Source of the DNA: Myrica gale | Taxonomy: Eukaryota; Streptophyta; Magnoliopsida; Fagales; Myricaceae | Direction of reading: 5' to 3' | DNA: 64,000 nucleotides | NCBI GenBank assembly: GCA_963930655.1 | Contig: OZ005613.1 | Coordinates: forward strand, 8,192,501-8,256,500 | In this document: one piece after another, positions 23,804-36,600 of the stretch | Layout of the letters: each line of letters opens with the position of its first letter | Numbering within the stretch: position 1 is the stretch's first letter | The notes under the pieces: model-generated | What the model was told of the DNA's origin: nothing | Database searches by the model: none | What the model saw: only the letters and a program-made list of their open reading frames with translations | Translations under genes and position numbers: made by a program

Positions 23804-25135
23804 CACAACAAGAAAAAAACTTTAGCTGACAAATTTCTGGATGTCAAATCAAATTTTGTCACCTTATAAAGATACCTTTTCCTAGAAAAATCTAGATTTT
23901 GTTACCTAAAATGATACAGGAATCCCTTTTTTTGGCATTTGTGGGTGACATAAAACGAGTAGTTGGAAATGTGTGACGATTAGTATCGTCACAACTATTT
24001 CATTCTCTTCTGGACAGCTTTTGACCGCGTCCAAACAAGCTTTAGGTAAGAATTCTGATCGTCACCAATTAGTAACACATTCATAATCGTCATGCAAATT
24101 AAAATGCATCCGGACGCTAACATTTATGTCCCAATGCCAAAAAGAATATTCTCATAGTTCACACATGATAGACGTCCAGACGCTAAAAGGACGTCCTCAC
24201 ATTGAGGACCACTAGCTTCTTCCGTGAATCGTGTGGTTCAACATTGTACTATTTAGGCATGTAACGTCAAAATTGTCCAGATAACTACCAAACCGTCTTG
24301 ACACTAGTAGGTTCTATAAGATATTCAAAACTGTTTGAGATACATGATTTAATGCAGTTGAATTTGATTGGACCACGTGTAAATCTAACAGTTGAACTAC
24401 ATCTGTACAATCATAAATGGGCATTCAGACGATGTACTTGGATCTTAAAAAAAAACAGAGTTGTCAAAACCAAATTCTCAGCCTTTCTATTTCAATTTTC
24501 TCTCAACCTTTTCTCTCCAACTTCATATTTATTTATCGATAATATCTTATTCGTGCCTTTCTATTTCAATTTTCATGTATTTTGACTATTTTTTGATGGA
24601 GAGAGCACAACCGTGGCTGAGTCAATTTTGTGCTCATCAAAAAAATTTCTAGGTTGTTTCTGTTCCATGCAGTTGGATTTATATAATAATATTGTCGTTT
24701 TTTATTGTGTATGCACGGATTTATTATACGTGCGGATAATAACACATGATTTTCTGTAAAATGTCTTGTTTTGATCTCTACCCAGATGAAGTGACTCTTC
24801 GTTCGGCCTAATAATAACCATAAACATCTTCATTTGATTCTTGTACGAACGGTTTATGCTAACGTTCAGACGATTTTTGCTAGGTCTGTCATGGATCAAT
24901 TCGGGAAAAGTATATCATTTAAGGGCCACAAACAGAGCGACTAACTTGGGCAGCCGTTACGATAGTGGAGCTTAAGGAGAGCATCCGGACGACGGTGGAG
25001 CTGACGCAGATGTTATGCATGGATATCAAATCCCGCTTGACCACTCTAAAGAATAATTATGCTTTGATGGGGGACCATTCTGAGTGAGGAGGTGATTGCT
25101 ATGCGGAAGGAACTGGCTTCCGTGACGAATTAGGG
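23804..25135 (+). mobile_element. Second CACTA fragment, diverged copy of the 12869 element's left part
   Basis: It begins CACAACAAGAAAAAAAC and then AATTTTGTCACC, aligning with the start of the 12869 element. Matching landmarks follow in the same order: GATCGTCACCA, then GAATCGTGTGGTTC, a CCACGTGT block, and at the end GTGGAGCTGACGCA with TTGACCACTCT. Similarity ends near 25135, where the corresponding sequence in the first copy (about 14145) goes on. No right end is visible, so it is truncated. Confidence 0.7.
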
Positions 25136-25922
25136 AACTTAAGGATAAGAGATAGACATAATAAGATTTTAGTATAGAGTAATTTTATTTTTTTATAGAT
25201 AGATTCATATAGAGTCAAAGGCCAAAAAAATAGGGATAATTGTTTAGACTAAATTACATTTGACCTTAGAATGAAATAAAGTCTATTAAGTGGAATTTGA
25301 GATTATTAGATAGTCAAAGAAAGTCATGGGATGACGGTTTTATTGACATATTTGGAGCTAACTTTTTGTTTCCCAAGGTCCTTCATGAGTTCCGAAATAA
25401 CTTGAACAACATAAGAAAATAATTAGTTAGACTATAGAAAATGAATTAGATTAATTTTTTAGAGAAATTGCGATGTGAAATAAAACTGGACTTTTTAAGG
25501 CCAGTAGGGCCTCCAGCCCAAAGTGAACTTTTGAAGCCCGAGAGGGCGTTCAACCTAAAGTAGAACAGATACTTTAGAAGCTCAAAAGGGCCCAATGCCC
25601 AAAATTATTTTCTCAGTAGATCAGATCAACATTTCCTTCAAGAGGTGTTGAAGCCTTCTTGACAGGATATTTAACATCAGGCTTTGGGAAATCAAATTCC
25701 ATTTTAAAAAGCTTTGGGAAAAAATTCCATTTTAATTGTAAGGATTCACACCATTTGCAAAATAAGTCCTTTGGCTTTCAAACTCAACAAATAAACACCC
25801 TCAAGTTTTACATGTTTTTAATAAAGATACTTCTGTGAAGTGTTCCTGTAACTAATACTGAACCAAAATATGGCCTAATCAACAAAGGATCCAATTTGCA
25901 TAATTAACAGATGCCATGACGC
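25136..25922. other. Intergenic DNA
   Basis: No gene or defined repeat is recognised. A short duplicated-looking phrase with AGGGC, AGCCC and AACTTTTGAAG occurs near 25495-25600. Confidence 0.4.
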
Positions 25923-25943
25923 TTAAAATTATTACTGTGGAAG

Positions 25944-27094
25944 GTGGTATGGGAGGTCTTGCCTACTAAAGCTACGGTTGCTGCACGGGTTGGTAATAAT
26001 GGGAGAAGTGACGATGATCTACTCTGTGCTCTATGTGGCGAGCAATTAGAAACTCTCCATCATTTGATTCTCCTATGCCCATTTAGTCGTGCTATCTGGA
26101 GTGAGTCTCCATGGCAGCTTGATATTACGGTTTTTGGAGACAATTCAGTGGCTGATTGGGTTCTTACAGTGCTACATCCTCATCAGTCTATTGGAATACC
26201 ATTAGCAGACCAGCATTTGTTCCAACTCCATGCTACTATTGCGATTGATCTTGTCTGGGCATCTAGAAATCACGTGGCACATGGTGGCAAGGAAATTGAT
26301 GTTAAGCAGTTAGCCAATAGAGTTAACCGGGTGTGCAGAGAGCATAAATCTGCTTGGGATAATCATATTCAAGTACCTCGACTGCAACGTTGGGTTCCTC
26401 CATCTGTGGACACAGTCAAGGTAAATGTGGACGTCGCTGTACGAGAGTATTATGCGGTTATTGCTGCTGTTATACGAGATTCGAGAGGCGTGGTTCTTGG
26501 GGCGAGGACTAAACGGATAGAGGCTGTTGATTCCCTGGAAGGTGAGGCTGAGGCTGCCAAACTTGGTCTAGAACTTGTTCTTAGTCAGGGGTATAGTGAG
26601 GTGACACTTGAAGGGGATTCTGAACAGGTTATAAAATCTATTCGATGCTGGCCAAAGATCTCTGAGTGGCGTATTCGGTCATTAGTTCAGGAGATCCATG
26701 ATTTGGGTAGGTTGTTACGTTGTTGGAAGACAAATCATGTATACAAAGGTGCTAATTCTTTGGTGCACCAATTAGCTCGTTGGGCCGCTACTGAGTATAA
26801 TTCAGTTGGCATAGTGAGGTGACACTTGAAGGGGATTCTGAACAGGTTATAAAATCTATTCGATGCTGGCCAAAGATCTCTGAGTGGCGTATTCGATCAT
26901 TAGTTCAGGAGATCCATGATTTGGGTAGGTTGTTACGTTGTTGGAAGACAAATCATGTATACAAAGGTGCTAATTCTTTGGTGCACCAATTAGCTCGTTG
27001 GGCCGCTACTGAGTATAATTCAGTTGGCATTCCCCGTTCTTGTGAGCACTCTCTAGATTTAACTTGGATGTATGCTGGTACTGAACCTCCTTAA
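25944..27094 (+). pseudogene. LINE ORF2 C-terminus: zinc-binding and RNase H domains
   Basis: The frame starts inside ORF2. A zinc-binding region typical of plant LINE reverse transcriptases shows LCALCGEQLETLHHLILLCP. It is followed by an RNase H domain with VNVDVAV, EGEAEAAKLGLEL and TLEGDSEQV, carrying the acidic residues expected of the active site. The first copy of the RNase H tail runs into a 218-bp duplication, which is not a multiple of three, so the frame stops at 26822. The second copy (26819-27094) completes the domain and the natural end. It cannot move by itself because reverse transcriptase and endonuclease are absent. Confidence 0.92.
26593..27028 (+). repeat. 218-bp tandem duplication inside the LINE
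   Basis: Copy 1 is 26593-26810 and copy 2 is 26811-27028. I found one difference, G versus A in the GTATTCG(G/A)TCATT block. The unit covers the RNase H tail. Near-identity indicates a young duplication. Confidence 0.95.
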
Positions 27095-27176
27095 TGTTTG
27101 ATTTGGAGGTCTTAGTTTTTCTTGTTTGAATAAAATGCGGTGATGATTAAAAAAAAAAAAACAGATGCCATGACGC

Positions 27177-28351
27177 GTATTAATTTGCCACATCATGGGG
27201 AGGGCACCAAACTGACCTGGATAACTTCGCTCTTGCGTCACCCTCAAGAAACTAGTCTTTACGCTTCTATAATATTCAACGGATAAGATGAAGAAATTCA
27301 TAACGTTGTAATTTGTAAAACTAAGATAAAAGTACGATGAAGGAAGTTTCACATGTGGGAGGATCATTGCCAACAAGTTAGGGTCGTAAAGGTGGGCAAT
27401 ACAACAATCAACATCTGCTTTTGGTCGGCATGGCAAGCCTAAATGTCGGATTATTATCCTCAACACCAACTTTAGGTGCACCGTGATGGCATTAACGTCG
27501 GAGTCGTAAAGGTATCTTCTGGTTGAGATCGATGCCATCGTTGTAAGATCTAGACCGCAACTTGGGGGCAAGATATGGGTACTACTTGAGCAGTCGATGA
27601 GAAAATCTTTTATAATAACCCCGCTTACCTCGCCCTTCATAACATTTGAACCGTTTATCAATTTACCTAAAAGATCTCAAGAAACTAGACTAGAACATTA
27701 GAAAGGAAACTCAATTCTTTTATTCTCCTATATATTCAATTTTATTTTTATAAAATAATACATTGATGTCCTAACTCTAAATTTGGAAAGAAGACAAGAT
27801 TTAGTTGCTATTCATTTTAAAATTCAAATATATTCTTGAAGTATTCAAATTCAAAGTGTTAAAATCTAAAGAGATAAGATAAAAAATATATTCTTCAAAC
27901 ACTTTTAAAATTGGATAACTTTTTCAAATAATTCGAAATTCAAAATTTAATAAAAAATAAATTTTTTATTAATAATAAGAAAATCCGGGATACTACACGA
28001 TAGACGAGAGTTCAGTTAGGCATCAAAGCGAACAAGTTGTTTTAGACCTGTAACTAAGCCTAGTGAATCTAGAGGGGTGAATAGATTCTAAAAAAAATAT
28101 GCACAACCTCAAACATAAAAACAGTGAGAAACAAAACACTAACATTCGACCCAAAAATCCAATCTGATGTATATATCAATATACCAAGTGATAAAATACT
28201 ATACCACTAATACAGATCCTAGATGTTCCCAAATATCTAATAAACCATGTAAACAAAAAATAACAATCTTATGTAATACTCTATAAAAACTTCACAAAAC
28301 AAAGTATAGTTCCAGTTAACTATGTAAACTCCAATCTGAATACGACTGATG
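27177..28351. other. Repeat-like intergenic DNA
   Basis: The minus strand near 28000 begins TGTAGTATCCCGGATTTTC, like the start of an LTR, but its far end and a duplication were not found. CTAGAGGGGTGAATAG near 28070 is a phrase I associate with plant retroelement-derived repeats. No intact coding region is recognised. Confidence 0.3.
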
Positions 28352-28390
28352 CACTACAAAAAAAACAGTCTTTAGCAGCGGTTAAAAACT
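28352..28390 (+). mobile_element. Lone CACTA terminus
   Basis: CACTACAAAAAAAACAG followed by TCTTTAGCAGCGG is nearly the same as the left end of the 9.2-kb CACTA at 30691. No internal arrays or opposite end follow, so it is an isolated or truncated terminus of the same family. Confidence 0.75.
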
Positions 28391-29820
28391 ACTTTTTTTT
28401 AGGTTCTTATTTTTGCTTGTTTAAATGTCCTACATTATCCGTCATTTCTATTTACATATATTGAAGTCCAGTGTCGTAGAAGTTGTAGATTTTAACCCAT
28501 ATTGAGAGCTTTTATATATTCTTTACCCCTATTAAATGCTCCTGCTATAGATTTTTTTTTCTAAAAGTGCTGCTTATCGGAATATGATTGCATTTGGAAC
28601 GCCATCGTCGCTTAAAATGCATCTAGAACGCCATCGTTGCTTAAAATTCAGCACCAACCATATTAGAAAACTTTTTGCAGCTATGGATTGAGAGCACTGT
28701 TGACATCTTCCTAGAAGGATTCCAATCTAGGGAGACGTTTTTTCGGTTGTGCAAATTATGGTGTAAGTTATTTCACTTAGTAAGTTGTAAATTTCCTTAT
28801 CCGTTATATTTGATTGCATGATCTGTGGGTGTCTCTGTTTGTAGACAATAGAGCACTGTGGGTATTTTTGTTAGTTTGATCCTCGTGTTTGCCCCCATGG
28901 GATGGAGGTGAGACCGTATTTGACGAAAAGAAATAAAGAGCTTTAAAAGGAGAACGATGTATTGAAGCTAACTGTGAGGAGGTTGAAGTGTATTGTTGGA
29001 GCTTCGTTAGTGGCAATTGTTGTTATGGGTGCATTCTTCATAAGGATTACCGTAACTAAATGTTGATGGGGTTGTTAGTTTGCAATGTGTTTGATGACTA
29101 GGTTAGGTGAAAGTTTGAAAGGATTACCCTTTGGTCTGGTTTTCTTTCTTTGTTGCCCTCTATTGCGTGCAGTACTACTCTCAACGGTTTTAAGAAGGAT
29201 GAGACGAGTTGGTGATCCAACTTAGAAGTTTCTGACACTAAATTTTGTAGAGCTTTCCATCGAACCAAGACCAATGACCTACTAAAGGAAAAGGAATGCA
29301 ATTTGTACCTATGAATTGAATTTGAAATCTTTGTAAATTAATTTGCATGTTACATGACAATGAATATTTTTTTCAACAAGAATATATAAAGGAAAGACTT
29401 CATACTCTGCTTTCCAATTCAATTATAAAAATACAGATGTTCCCTTGCTTCTTGTTGAAAATTTAACTCAATTTTTCAACAAGAAAATATAAAGGAAAGA
29501 CTTCACACAAAGCAACAAAGCAGTAGCAATACACAGGATCAGCTAGCACAACAGATATAACACCAATAAGTACACAACTTCTGATTCTCCCCTTGCTGAA
29601 AGATTGCAAATTTCGATTGCTCTTCATTTAGAGAAGACTTATGGAATTTTCTTTGTTTGAAATGTCCAAGGAATAAAGTCCAGTTGCTTCACTTCCAAAT
29701 TGTCGAAGTTCATCTGCACATCAATACTACAATGCATCAAAAACAATTTAGCTATGTCCAACGAGTTGTCCTGTACAATCCTACCTAAATCAACTCGATC
29801 ACAGGCCGTTTTGGCAAGAA

Positions 29821-29961
29821 ACTTCATATGCCCTGTAAGATGCAAAATTTCAAACACCAAAATAGCAACTTCATATGCCTTGTAAGATGTAAAATTCCAA
29901 ACACCTGGACAACGACTTCATACGCCCCGTAAAATGCAGAATTCCGAACACCTGGGCAGCA
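29821..29961 (+). repeat. Three-copy 47-bp tandem repeat
   Basis: Units start at 29821, 29868 and 29915, each beginning ACTTCATA and containing TGTAAGATG or a close variant, then CAAACACC or CGAACACC. The later two copies are more alike. Confidence 0.85.
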
Positions 29962-30050
29962 GTTAAGCACTCATATACACATCCAAAATACAAATTCCAA
30001 TACCAAAAACCATAGCTACGAATGGGTTTCGACAAAGGGCAAAGTTTGAA

Positions 30051-30269
30051 ATGGGTTACCTAGATTCAACGTGTGCTTCGAAGATGTTTGCTTTTTGTGG
30101 AAACTCGAAATCAAAGAATACTTCTTCTTTTACCCTTAAATCACCGAATGCTTTTTCACACTTAAAAAGAACAGATCTGAACTCTAGGGCATGGACCTTC
30201 AGTGTGTTCTTCTTGAGGGCAAAAACACGTAGCGAACTTGAGGTGCAAGCAACTATTCTATGGGTCTAA
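30051..30269 (+). CDS. Unrecognised 72-aa open frame
   Basis: The frame begins MGYLDSTCASKMFAFCGNSK and is rich in Ser, Lys and Phe. Composition is compatible with the N-terminal part of a targeted protein, but no domain is visible and no splice donor near its end is convincing. The ORF before the start codon is open for a short way. It may be a chance frame or a host exon fragment. Confidence 0.2.
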   Translation: MGYLDSTCASKMFAFCGNSKSKNTSSFTLKSPNAFSHLKRTDLNSRAWTFSVFFLRAKTRSELEVQATILWV

Positions 30270-30704
30270 TTCACGAACGGTGAGTGTAGTGCTTTCCATA
30301 TGTTTTGAAATAATGACAATACAATTTGTGTGTCTAACACCTATTGGGTTTTTAAAAAAATGATGTGTTTTGATTATTTAAGCTGACCTGGATGTTGCAT
30401 CACATTACTGGGCCCTGATTGGGCAAGATGTTGACGTAGCAGGACATTCTGTTAAATAGATTGACGGAACATGGACGGAAGGACAAATTGTCACATAGGT
30501 AAGGATTCAGTGACCATATAGTAAAAAAATGAAACCGAGTGGCTAAATAGTCAGCGTGGTATAAACATAGTGACCAAATTTCCAATTTCCCTTTTTTTTT
30601 CTAAGCGTTAAGACCCTCTTCTTGTTCCCGCTACTATAACTCAAAAAGTCCTCTTGTCAAATTCTTCTCTCATCTCTATGTCAGCTGCCCCACTACAAAA
30701 AAAA

Positions 30705-31195
30705 CAGGTCTTTAGCGGCGGTCACAAAAAACGCGGCTAAAGGGTATCTTTAGCGGCGTTTTCTACAAACGCTGCTAAAAAATAACTACAGCGGCGGTCT
30801 TTCTAGCGGCCCTCTTTAGTAGCGTCTTTTGTAAAACGCCGCTAAAAGTTCCCTCTATAGCAGCGATCTGACCGCCGCTAAAGACACCATTTAGCAGCGT
30901 TGGTTTCTATCAATGGTCGTTTTAGCGGCGGTCAGTGACCATTTTAGCAGCGTTTTTTAAAAAAAACGCTGCTAAAGGTTTAAGATATAGCGGCGGTCAG
31001 CGTGACCGCCGCTATATGTCTAATTTCTAGCGGCATTTGTGTAGGAACGCCGATAGAAATCAGGTGTCTATAGCGGCGATCACACTGACCGCCACCGTAG
31101 GTTACACCTTTAGTAGCGTTTTTTTATTAAAAAATGCTGCTAAATGTGTACCTATAGCAGCGTTGTGTCAACAAATGCTGCTATAGGTATAAGTT
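30705..31195 (+). repeat. Left subterminal repeat array of the CACTA element
   Basis: Roughly twenty irregular copies of GCGGCGGTC, AGCGGCGTTTT and GCCGCTAAA occur in both orientations. The pattern gives many small hairpins. In En/Spm elements such repeats are binding sites for the element-coded DNA-binding protein; here this is inferred from position. Confidence 0.85.
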
Positions 31196-31849
31196 CCAAA
31201 AAAAATTATTAATTATATGTTTTTAATGTTAATAATTATTTATTTAGATTATTGTATTCATTTTAATATATTATTTTATTTTGTCATGTATTTGAAAATT
31301 TTTATTTTAAAGGACTTACTTAATAAAATATGGAATTAGAAGTAGTGTTATGAAAATTGAAGTTGTTATATTATATATTTTAAATTATACCTATGGTTGT
31401 TATGGTAATTACATATTTATTGACAAAATCTAAGAAATTTAGAAAACATCTATTATGATGCTTATAATGAGCATATATTTTTTGAATAATAAGTTATATG
31501 ATACTATTTATTTATAACAATATTTAATTTCAAAAAAAATATAAGTAGATGATAAACACATATAACAAATCATTCAATGTTATATAGAAAGTATTATACT
31601 TTTAAATTATAAGTATTATATATTATTAATACCAACTTATTTTAATTAAGACTATTATACTAGTTATAAAAAAGAGTGTAAAATAATATGCTATGTATAT
31701 AATATTAAGTATAAAGGTTTTTAAATACTATAACAAGTTACTACTGATTTTAATTTGCTAAAATCATATAACTACAAAATATAACTTAGTATTAAAAAAA
31801 TTTGAAGAATTACAAAATAGAAAATGTGTTAAGATTTTTTTTCAAATAT

Positions 31850-32410
31850 GGGCCGACCCCCTTAGAATCAGCCCGCCTGACCCCTTAGACCCAGCCCCCC
31901 TCAGGCGCCCTGGCCCCCAGCGGCAAAGATCCAGGCCCCTCACTTATGTTCTTTTTTTTAAAAAAAAAAAAAATACCAGGGTTGACGCAATATTCCCTCC
32001 CCCCGCGCCCCCTTCAATTTTTCCTGATTCCCCCATTTCTCACTCTCACTCTACTCCTCCTCCCGACGCCGGCTTCCGTCCCTCTCTCCTCCTCACTCTT
32101 CTGCCACAGAACACCAGCCGCTAGCCCTCTCTCACTCTACCTCTCTGTCCTCTCACTCCCTCTTTCTCTCAGTTCCAGTTTCGCCTCAACACGCTGGGTC
32201 GACTGGCGCTCCAAAATCCCTAACTTCCCACTGTGGCATTGTCCATCTCCAAGTGAGTCTCTTTCTCTCTCTCTCTCCCCCCACGATGTCAATTTCTCGC
32301 ACTTCCACTGTGTTAGCATCGGAAATGTTGGACTTGCATTTTCTCTAACATTGAGGTTTGTCTTAGGTTTGTTTCAAGGACCATCAAGCAACAACAAAAG
32401 CTAGAAGGTA
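31850..32410 (+). promoter_or_regulatory. GC- and pyrimidine-rich leader of the CACTA gene region
   Basis: After about 650 bp of very AT-rich DNA, composition turns abruptly C-rich (for example CCCTCCCCCCGCGCCCCC) and then CT-rich with a CTCTCTCTCT run near 32262. This is like a plant 5' untranslated leader. An open frame here is proline/serine/leucine-rich low complexity and is not called as a gene. The stretch may be the element's own promoter leader or captured host DNA. Confidence 0.4.
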
Positions 32411-33607
32411 AGGGTATTGTAGGTTTTGTTTTAAATGGGGTTTGGGGTGTCTTGTGATGATTCGGTGATGGAAGAATAAGCTTAAGGGCTCACGGTTTAG
32501 GGAGAAAATATGATGATTTTGAAGTTCTCCTGTGATTTGGTGACATGCATGTGGGTAGACGTTCATGAAATGGTGAAAATGATTTATTTTGGCGTAAATC
32601 ATATCTAAGTGCCCGATTGTTGGTTCCTAGCTTATTTTCTTGAAGAAGAACATGTTTTCTTGATGTGGGATGTTTTGCATGTAAGTATTGGTAGTATAGA
32701 AGAAGCAAAAACACTTAGATGGATATGTAATGGTCACGGGATGGATGAACCAGCATTTGAACTTGTTAATTGTAATCTTGAGCTTGTATGTTAATTTCTT
32801 TAATGATCTTGTATGGATTTTTGCATTTCATGAATTAGAGGTTGTAAAATTTAGTTTTTGGTCTTTTCACTAATTATTATTGCATTTAGTTTTTGGTCTT
32901 TTCACTAATTTGTTTTAGTCTCGTCTAGTAACCTAAGATACTTTCCTTTTAAAGTTCTTTTCATATCTTAAAATTGTGTGTTTTTTTTAAAGCTTAGAAA
33001 CTGATTTAAATAAATTTTCAGATTTGCTTCTTGTTCCTAATTGAGGGTTAATAGGTGACTTGCTGATAAATAATTGTTCTTTCACAGGTCAGTGGTATTT
33101 TGATTCTCGAATATCAATTACTATTATTTTTGTTTGTTGGTTTCTGTTGGAGATTGGAGTTTGTGGTTTTTGTTGGAAGGCGGAGAGCATGGCTAACTAT
33201 TACTTGTTGTTGGTTCTGTGGAGGTTATTGGAGATTGGAGGGGTAACTGTTATCTGTTGTTGGTTTTGTGCTTTTTGTTGGAGACTGGAGGACAAGATTT
33301 GTGTTGTTTAATGTTTAATGTTTGTTTGTTGATATATGTTTATCTTTATTTTTATTTAACTTTTGAGATCACTTCCAGGTGGATACCTCTACACTGACAT
33401 TGGAGGTCTAACCTGAGGTGTAACGAAGTCAGTCATTTTTACGGGTGATCTTTAAGTTGAATAGTGATTACTTAATGTTAGTTTTATTGGTTAATGTTTG
33501 TTTTTTTTATTTATGTTAAATTATAACAAAATATATATAGCGCGTGATGAACATTAAAATGATACATAGCTTTTTTGTTGCATTTCATATAGTTTTTATT
33601 AGAGCTC

Positions 33608-36600
33608 ATGGATAAGAGTTGGATGAACGAGAAAAGCGGGACAAGAGAATATGTATTGGGAGTCAATGAGTTTCTAAGTTTTGCATCTAAGAGTATGGGT
33701 AGTGATGGGGAATTTGTTTCCCTTGTGTAAAGTGCGTCAATTACAAGAAGCATAACATACGTATAGTACATGTCCATTTGGTCCAATATGGGATGTCTGC
33801 AGGTTACAACTACTGGTTTACGCATACGCATGGTGAATCACAAGATAGGACATCTAGTAGTCCTTCTATTTTTGTGGAAGATAGTCAAATGTGTCCAACA
33901 TCAACTGGGATGTATGAACTATTACATGAGGAATTTCCATGTGAACCGGAAAGAGAAGCTCATGATATACGAGAAGAAAGAGAATATCCTAATGATACGA
34001 CTTCAAAATTTTATGAAATGCTTAAAGATGCAGACGATCCTTTGTATGAAGGGTGCACAAAATTTAGTAAGCTAACTGCTGTTGTACAATTATATCATTT
34101 GAAGTGTATGAGAGGTGAAATAATACCTCTTTTACATGGTTACTACAAACACTGAGTGATATGCTTCCAGCGGGTGCTAAATTGCCAAGGACACTTATGA
34201 AGTTAAAAAGTACATGAAAGAGTTAGGCCTTGGATATGAAAAGATTCATGTTTGTCCAAATGGTTGTATGTTGTTCTGGAATGAAATGAGAAGGTGGAAG
34301 TTTGTTCAATGTGTGGAGCATCAAAATGGAAGGGCAATGGGGAGGAAAATAATTTGTCACATACTGAAGGTGGATCATCCAAGGGATCCAAAAGAAAACC
34401 GGCTAAGGTTTTGCGGTGGTTTCCTTTAAAGCAGCGATTACAGAGACTATTCTTGTCCTAAAAAACTGCTATTCATATGAAATAACATCGTGATGGCCGA
34501 ATAAATGATGGGTTGTTAAGGCATCCAGCCTATGGTCTAGCTTGGAAGGCATTTGATTCTCAGTATACTGATTTTGCTTCTGATCCTCGTAATGTCAGGC
34601 TTGGGTTAGCGGTGGATGGGTTCAATCCGTTTGGGAACATGAGTACTAGTCATAGTACAAGGCCAGTGATATTGGTGTCATATAACTTGCCTCCTTGGAT
34701 GTGCATGAAACGTTCATCTTTAATGTTCTCATTGCTTATTCCTGGACCCAAATCTTCTTCTTTCAAGATAGATGTATATCTAGAGCCCTTGATATTGGAG
34801 TTAAAAGAGTTGTGGGATGTTGGATTAGATACTTATGACATTGGTTCGAAAGAGTTGTTTAAGATGCGTGCGGCATTGATCTGGACAATTAACGATTTTC
34901 ATGCATATGGTTACCTCTCTGGATGGAGTACAAAAAGACGTCTTGCATGTCCATGTTGTATGTTTCAGACTTGTTCATGGTGGTTGAATAATGACAGAAA
35001 ATTTTGCTACATGGGGCATAAACGATTCTTACCATTAAATCATAGGTGGAGAAGAGATCAAAGATCATTTGACAGTACTTATGAAATGTCTCCACCGCCT
35101 ACTTTGCTGACCGGTGATGACATTTTGATGGAACTAGAGAACATTGAAGATTTTGAGTCAAGTGTATGGAAGAAATGGAGTATTTTCTTTACATTGCCTT
35201 ATTGGAAGGATAATATGTTGCACCATAATCTAGATGTGATGTATATAGAGAAGAACGTAGTTGACAACATTATTGGTACATTGTTAAATATGGACGGGAA
35301 GATAAAATATAACTATAAGGCATGTCTTCACTTACAAAGCATGGGAATAAGACATGATCTTCATCCAAAGACCACTCCCGCAGGACATGTGTATTTGCCT
35401 ACAACTTGATTCTCAATGGCTTGCAATGAGAAAGAAGGCTTCCTAAAAGTGATAAAGAATGTGAAAGTGCTTGATGGCTTTGCTTCGAACCTATCATGAT
35501 GTGTCAAGATTCAACAACGTAATATCATCGGTTTGAAGAGTCATGACTGTCACATTTTGATGCAACATTTGATGCCCATTGCCATACATAGATCGTTAGC
35601 AAGCAATATTTGTTCTCCTTTAATCCAATTGTCATGTTTCTTTAGGGAAATTTGTTCCAAAACATTACGATTAGAGGACTTAGATCGACTTGAGTCTCAA
35701 ATTCCTATAACATTGTGTCAACTTGAAAGGATATTTTCACCTTCTTTTTTTACTCTTATGGTGCACTTGGTCGTATATCTAGTTGCAAAATGTAAGATGG
35801 GTGGACCGGTCCAACTTCGATGGATGTACCCCATAGAGAGGTAATATTAGTTATAAAAATATGTTACGTAGGTTTCTTTACATATGCGTGTTATTGTTTG
35901 ACATGTAATATTGTTGGTGTAGGTGCATGCGTCATTTCAAATCTTATGTTCGCAATACAGCCGCAACTGAAGGCTTTATTGCTGAAGGATACATCGCAGA
36001 TGAATACCTAAGTTTTTGTTCAAGATATTTAGAATCAGTTCCAACGATCTTTAATAGATCCCCTAGAAATGTAGACGACACTATGGGAAGAATCTCTTAC
36101 GTTCGTCTAGATACAAAGGCGTGCATGTAAGCCCATCGATATGTCCTTTTTAATTGCGATGAGTTAGTCCAAATTCGCACGTAAGTGATGTTAGACATTT
36201 AACTCTTTCATTGAGAATGTTTATATCCAATAGTTCTATTGTCCATGTAGAATGCATAAGGATCGATTGAAGGCAAGCAACCGTAGGAGTCGTCCCACAA
36301 ATTATGTCATTGATAAGATGCATAGGGATGAATTTTGTGATTGGTTTTGAGACTATGTATGTCTTATGTTTAAAATATTTTGCATTGCCTGGTTACTTTA
36401 AAACTTATAAATAGTGTTAATCTTAAGTTGTTGTCTGAGGAAAACAGATTCAAAATATGGACGATGCAAGGAAGAGTGAACTTCCAAAGAGGGTTATATG
36501 GCTTGCTAAAGGTCCAAACCCCAAAGCTAGATCATTCAGTCGATCGTACGTAATGGTATGAAGTTCCATACAAAAGAGAATGAAATGGGCAGAACAACTC

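Larger units (their letters stand above)
25923..27160 (+). mobile_element. 5'-truncated L1-type LINE insertion with target duplication
   Basis: The insert ends in a run of A (27149-27160) and is bracketed by a 16-bp direct repeat, ACAGATGCCATGACGC, at 25907-25922 and 27161-27176. A poly(A) tail and a target duplication of this length are the mark of target-primed reverse transcription. Only the 3' end of ORF2 is present, as is usual for truncated LINE copies. A 218-bp segment is duplicated inside. Confidence 0.95.
28391..30690. other. Intergenic DNA with short direct repeats
   Basis: A TTTTTCAACAAGAA block followed by TATAAAGGAAAGACTTCA occurs at about 29371 and again at about 29476. No domain is recognised. 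A frame at 30051-30269 is described separately. Confidence 0.4.

Noticed and set aside
27059-27661. 200-aa minus-strand frame
   Set aside because: Its first part overlaps the LINE tail and poly(A) region in antisense; the rest has no recognisable domain.
30705-31195. Possible CRISPR-like repeat array
   Set aside because: Repeats are irregular, in both orientations and without uniform spacers; position next to a CACTA terminus explains them.
31946-32404. 152-aa frame in the CACTA leader
   Set aside because: Translation is Pro/Ser/Leu-rich low complexity arising from CT- and C-rich DNA, so it is more likely an untranslated leader.
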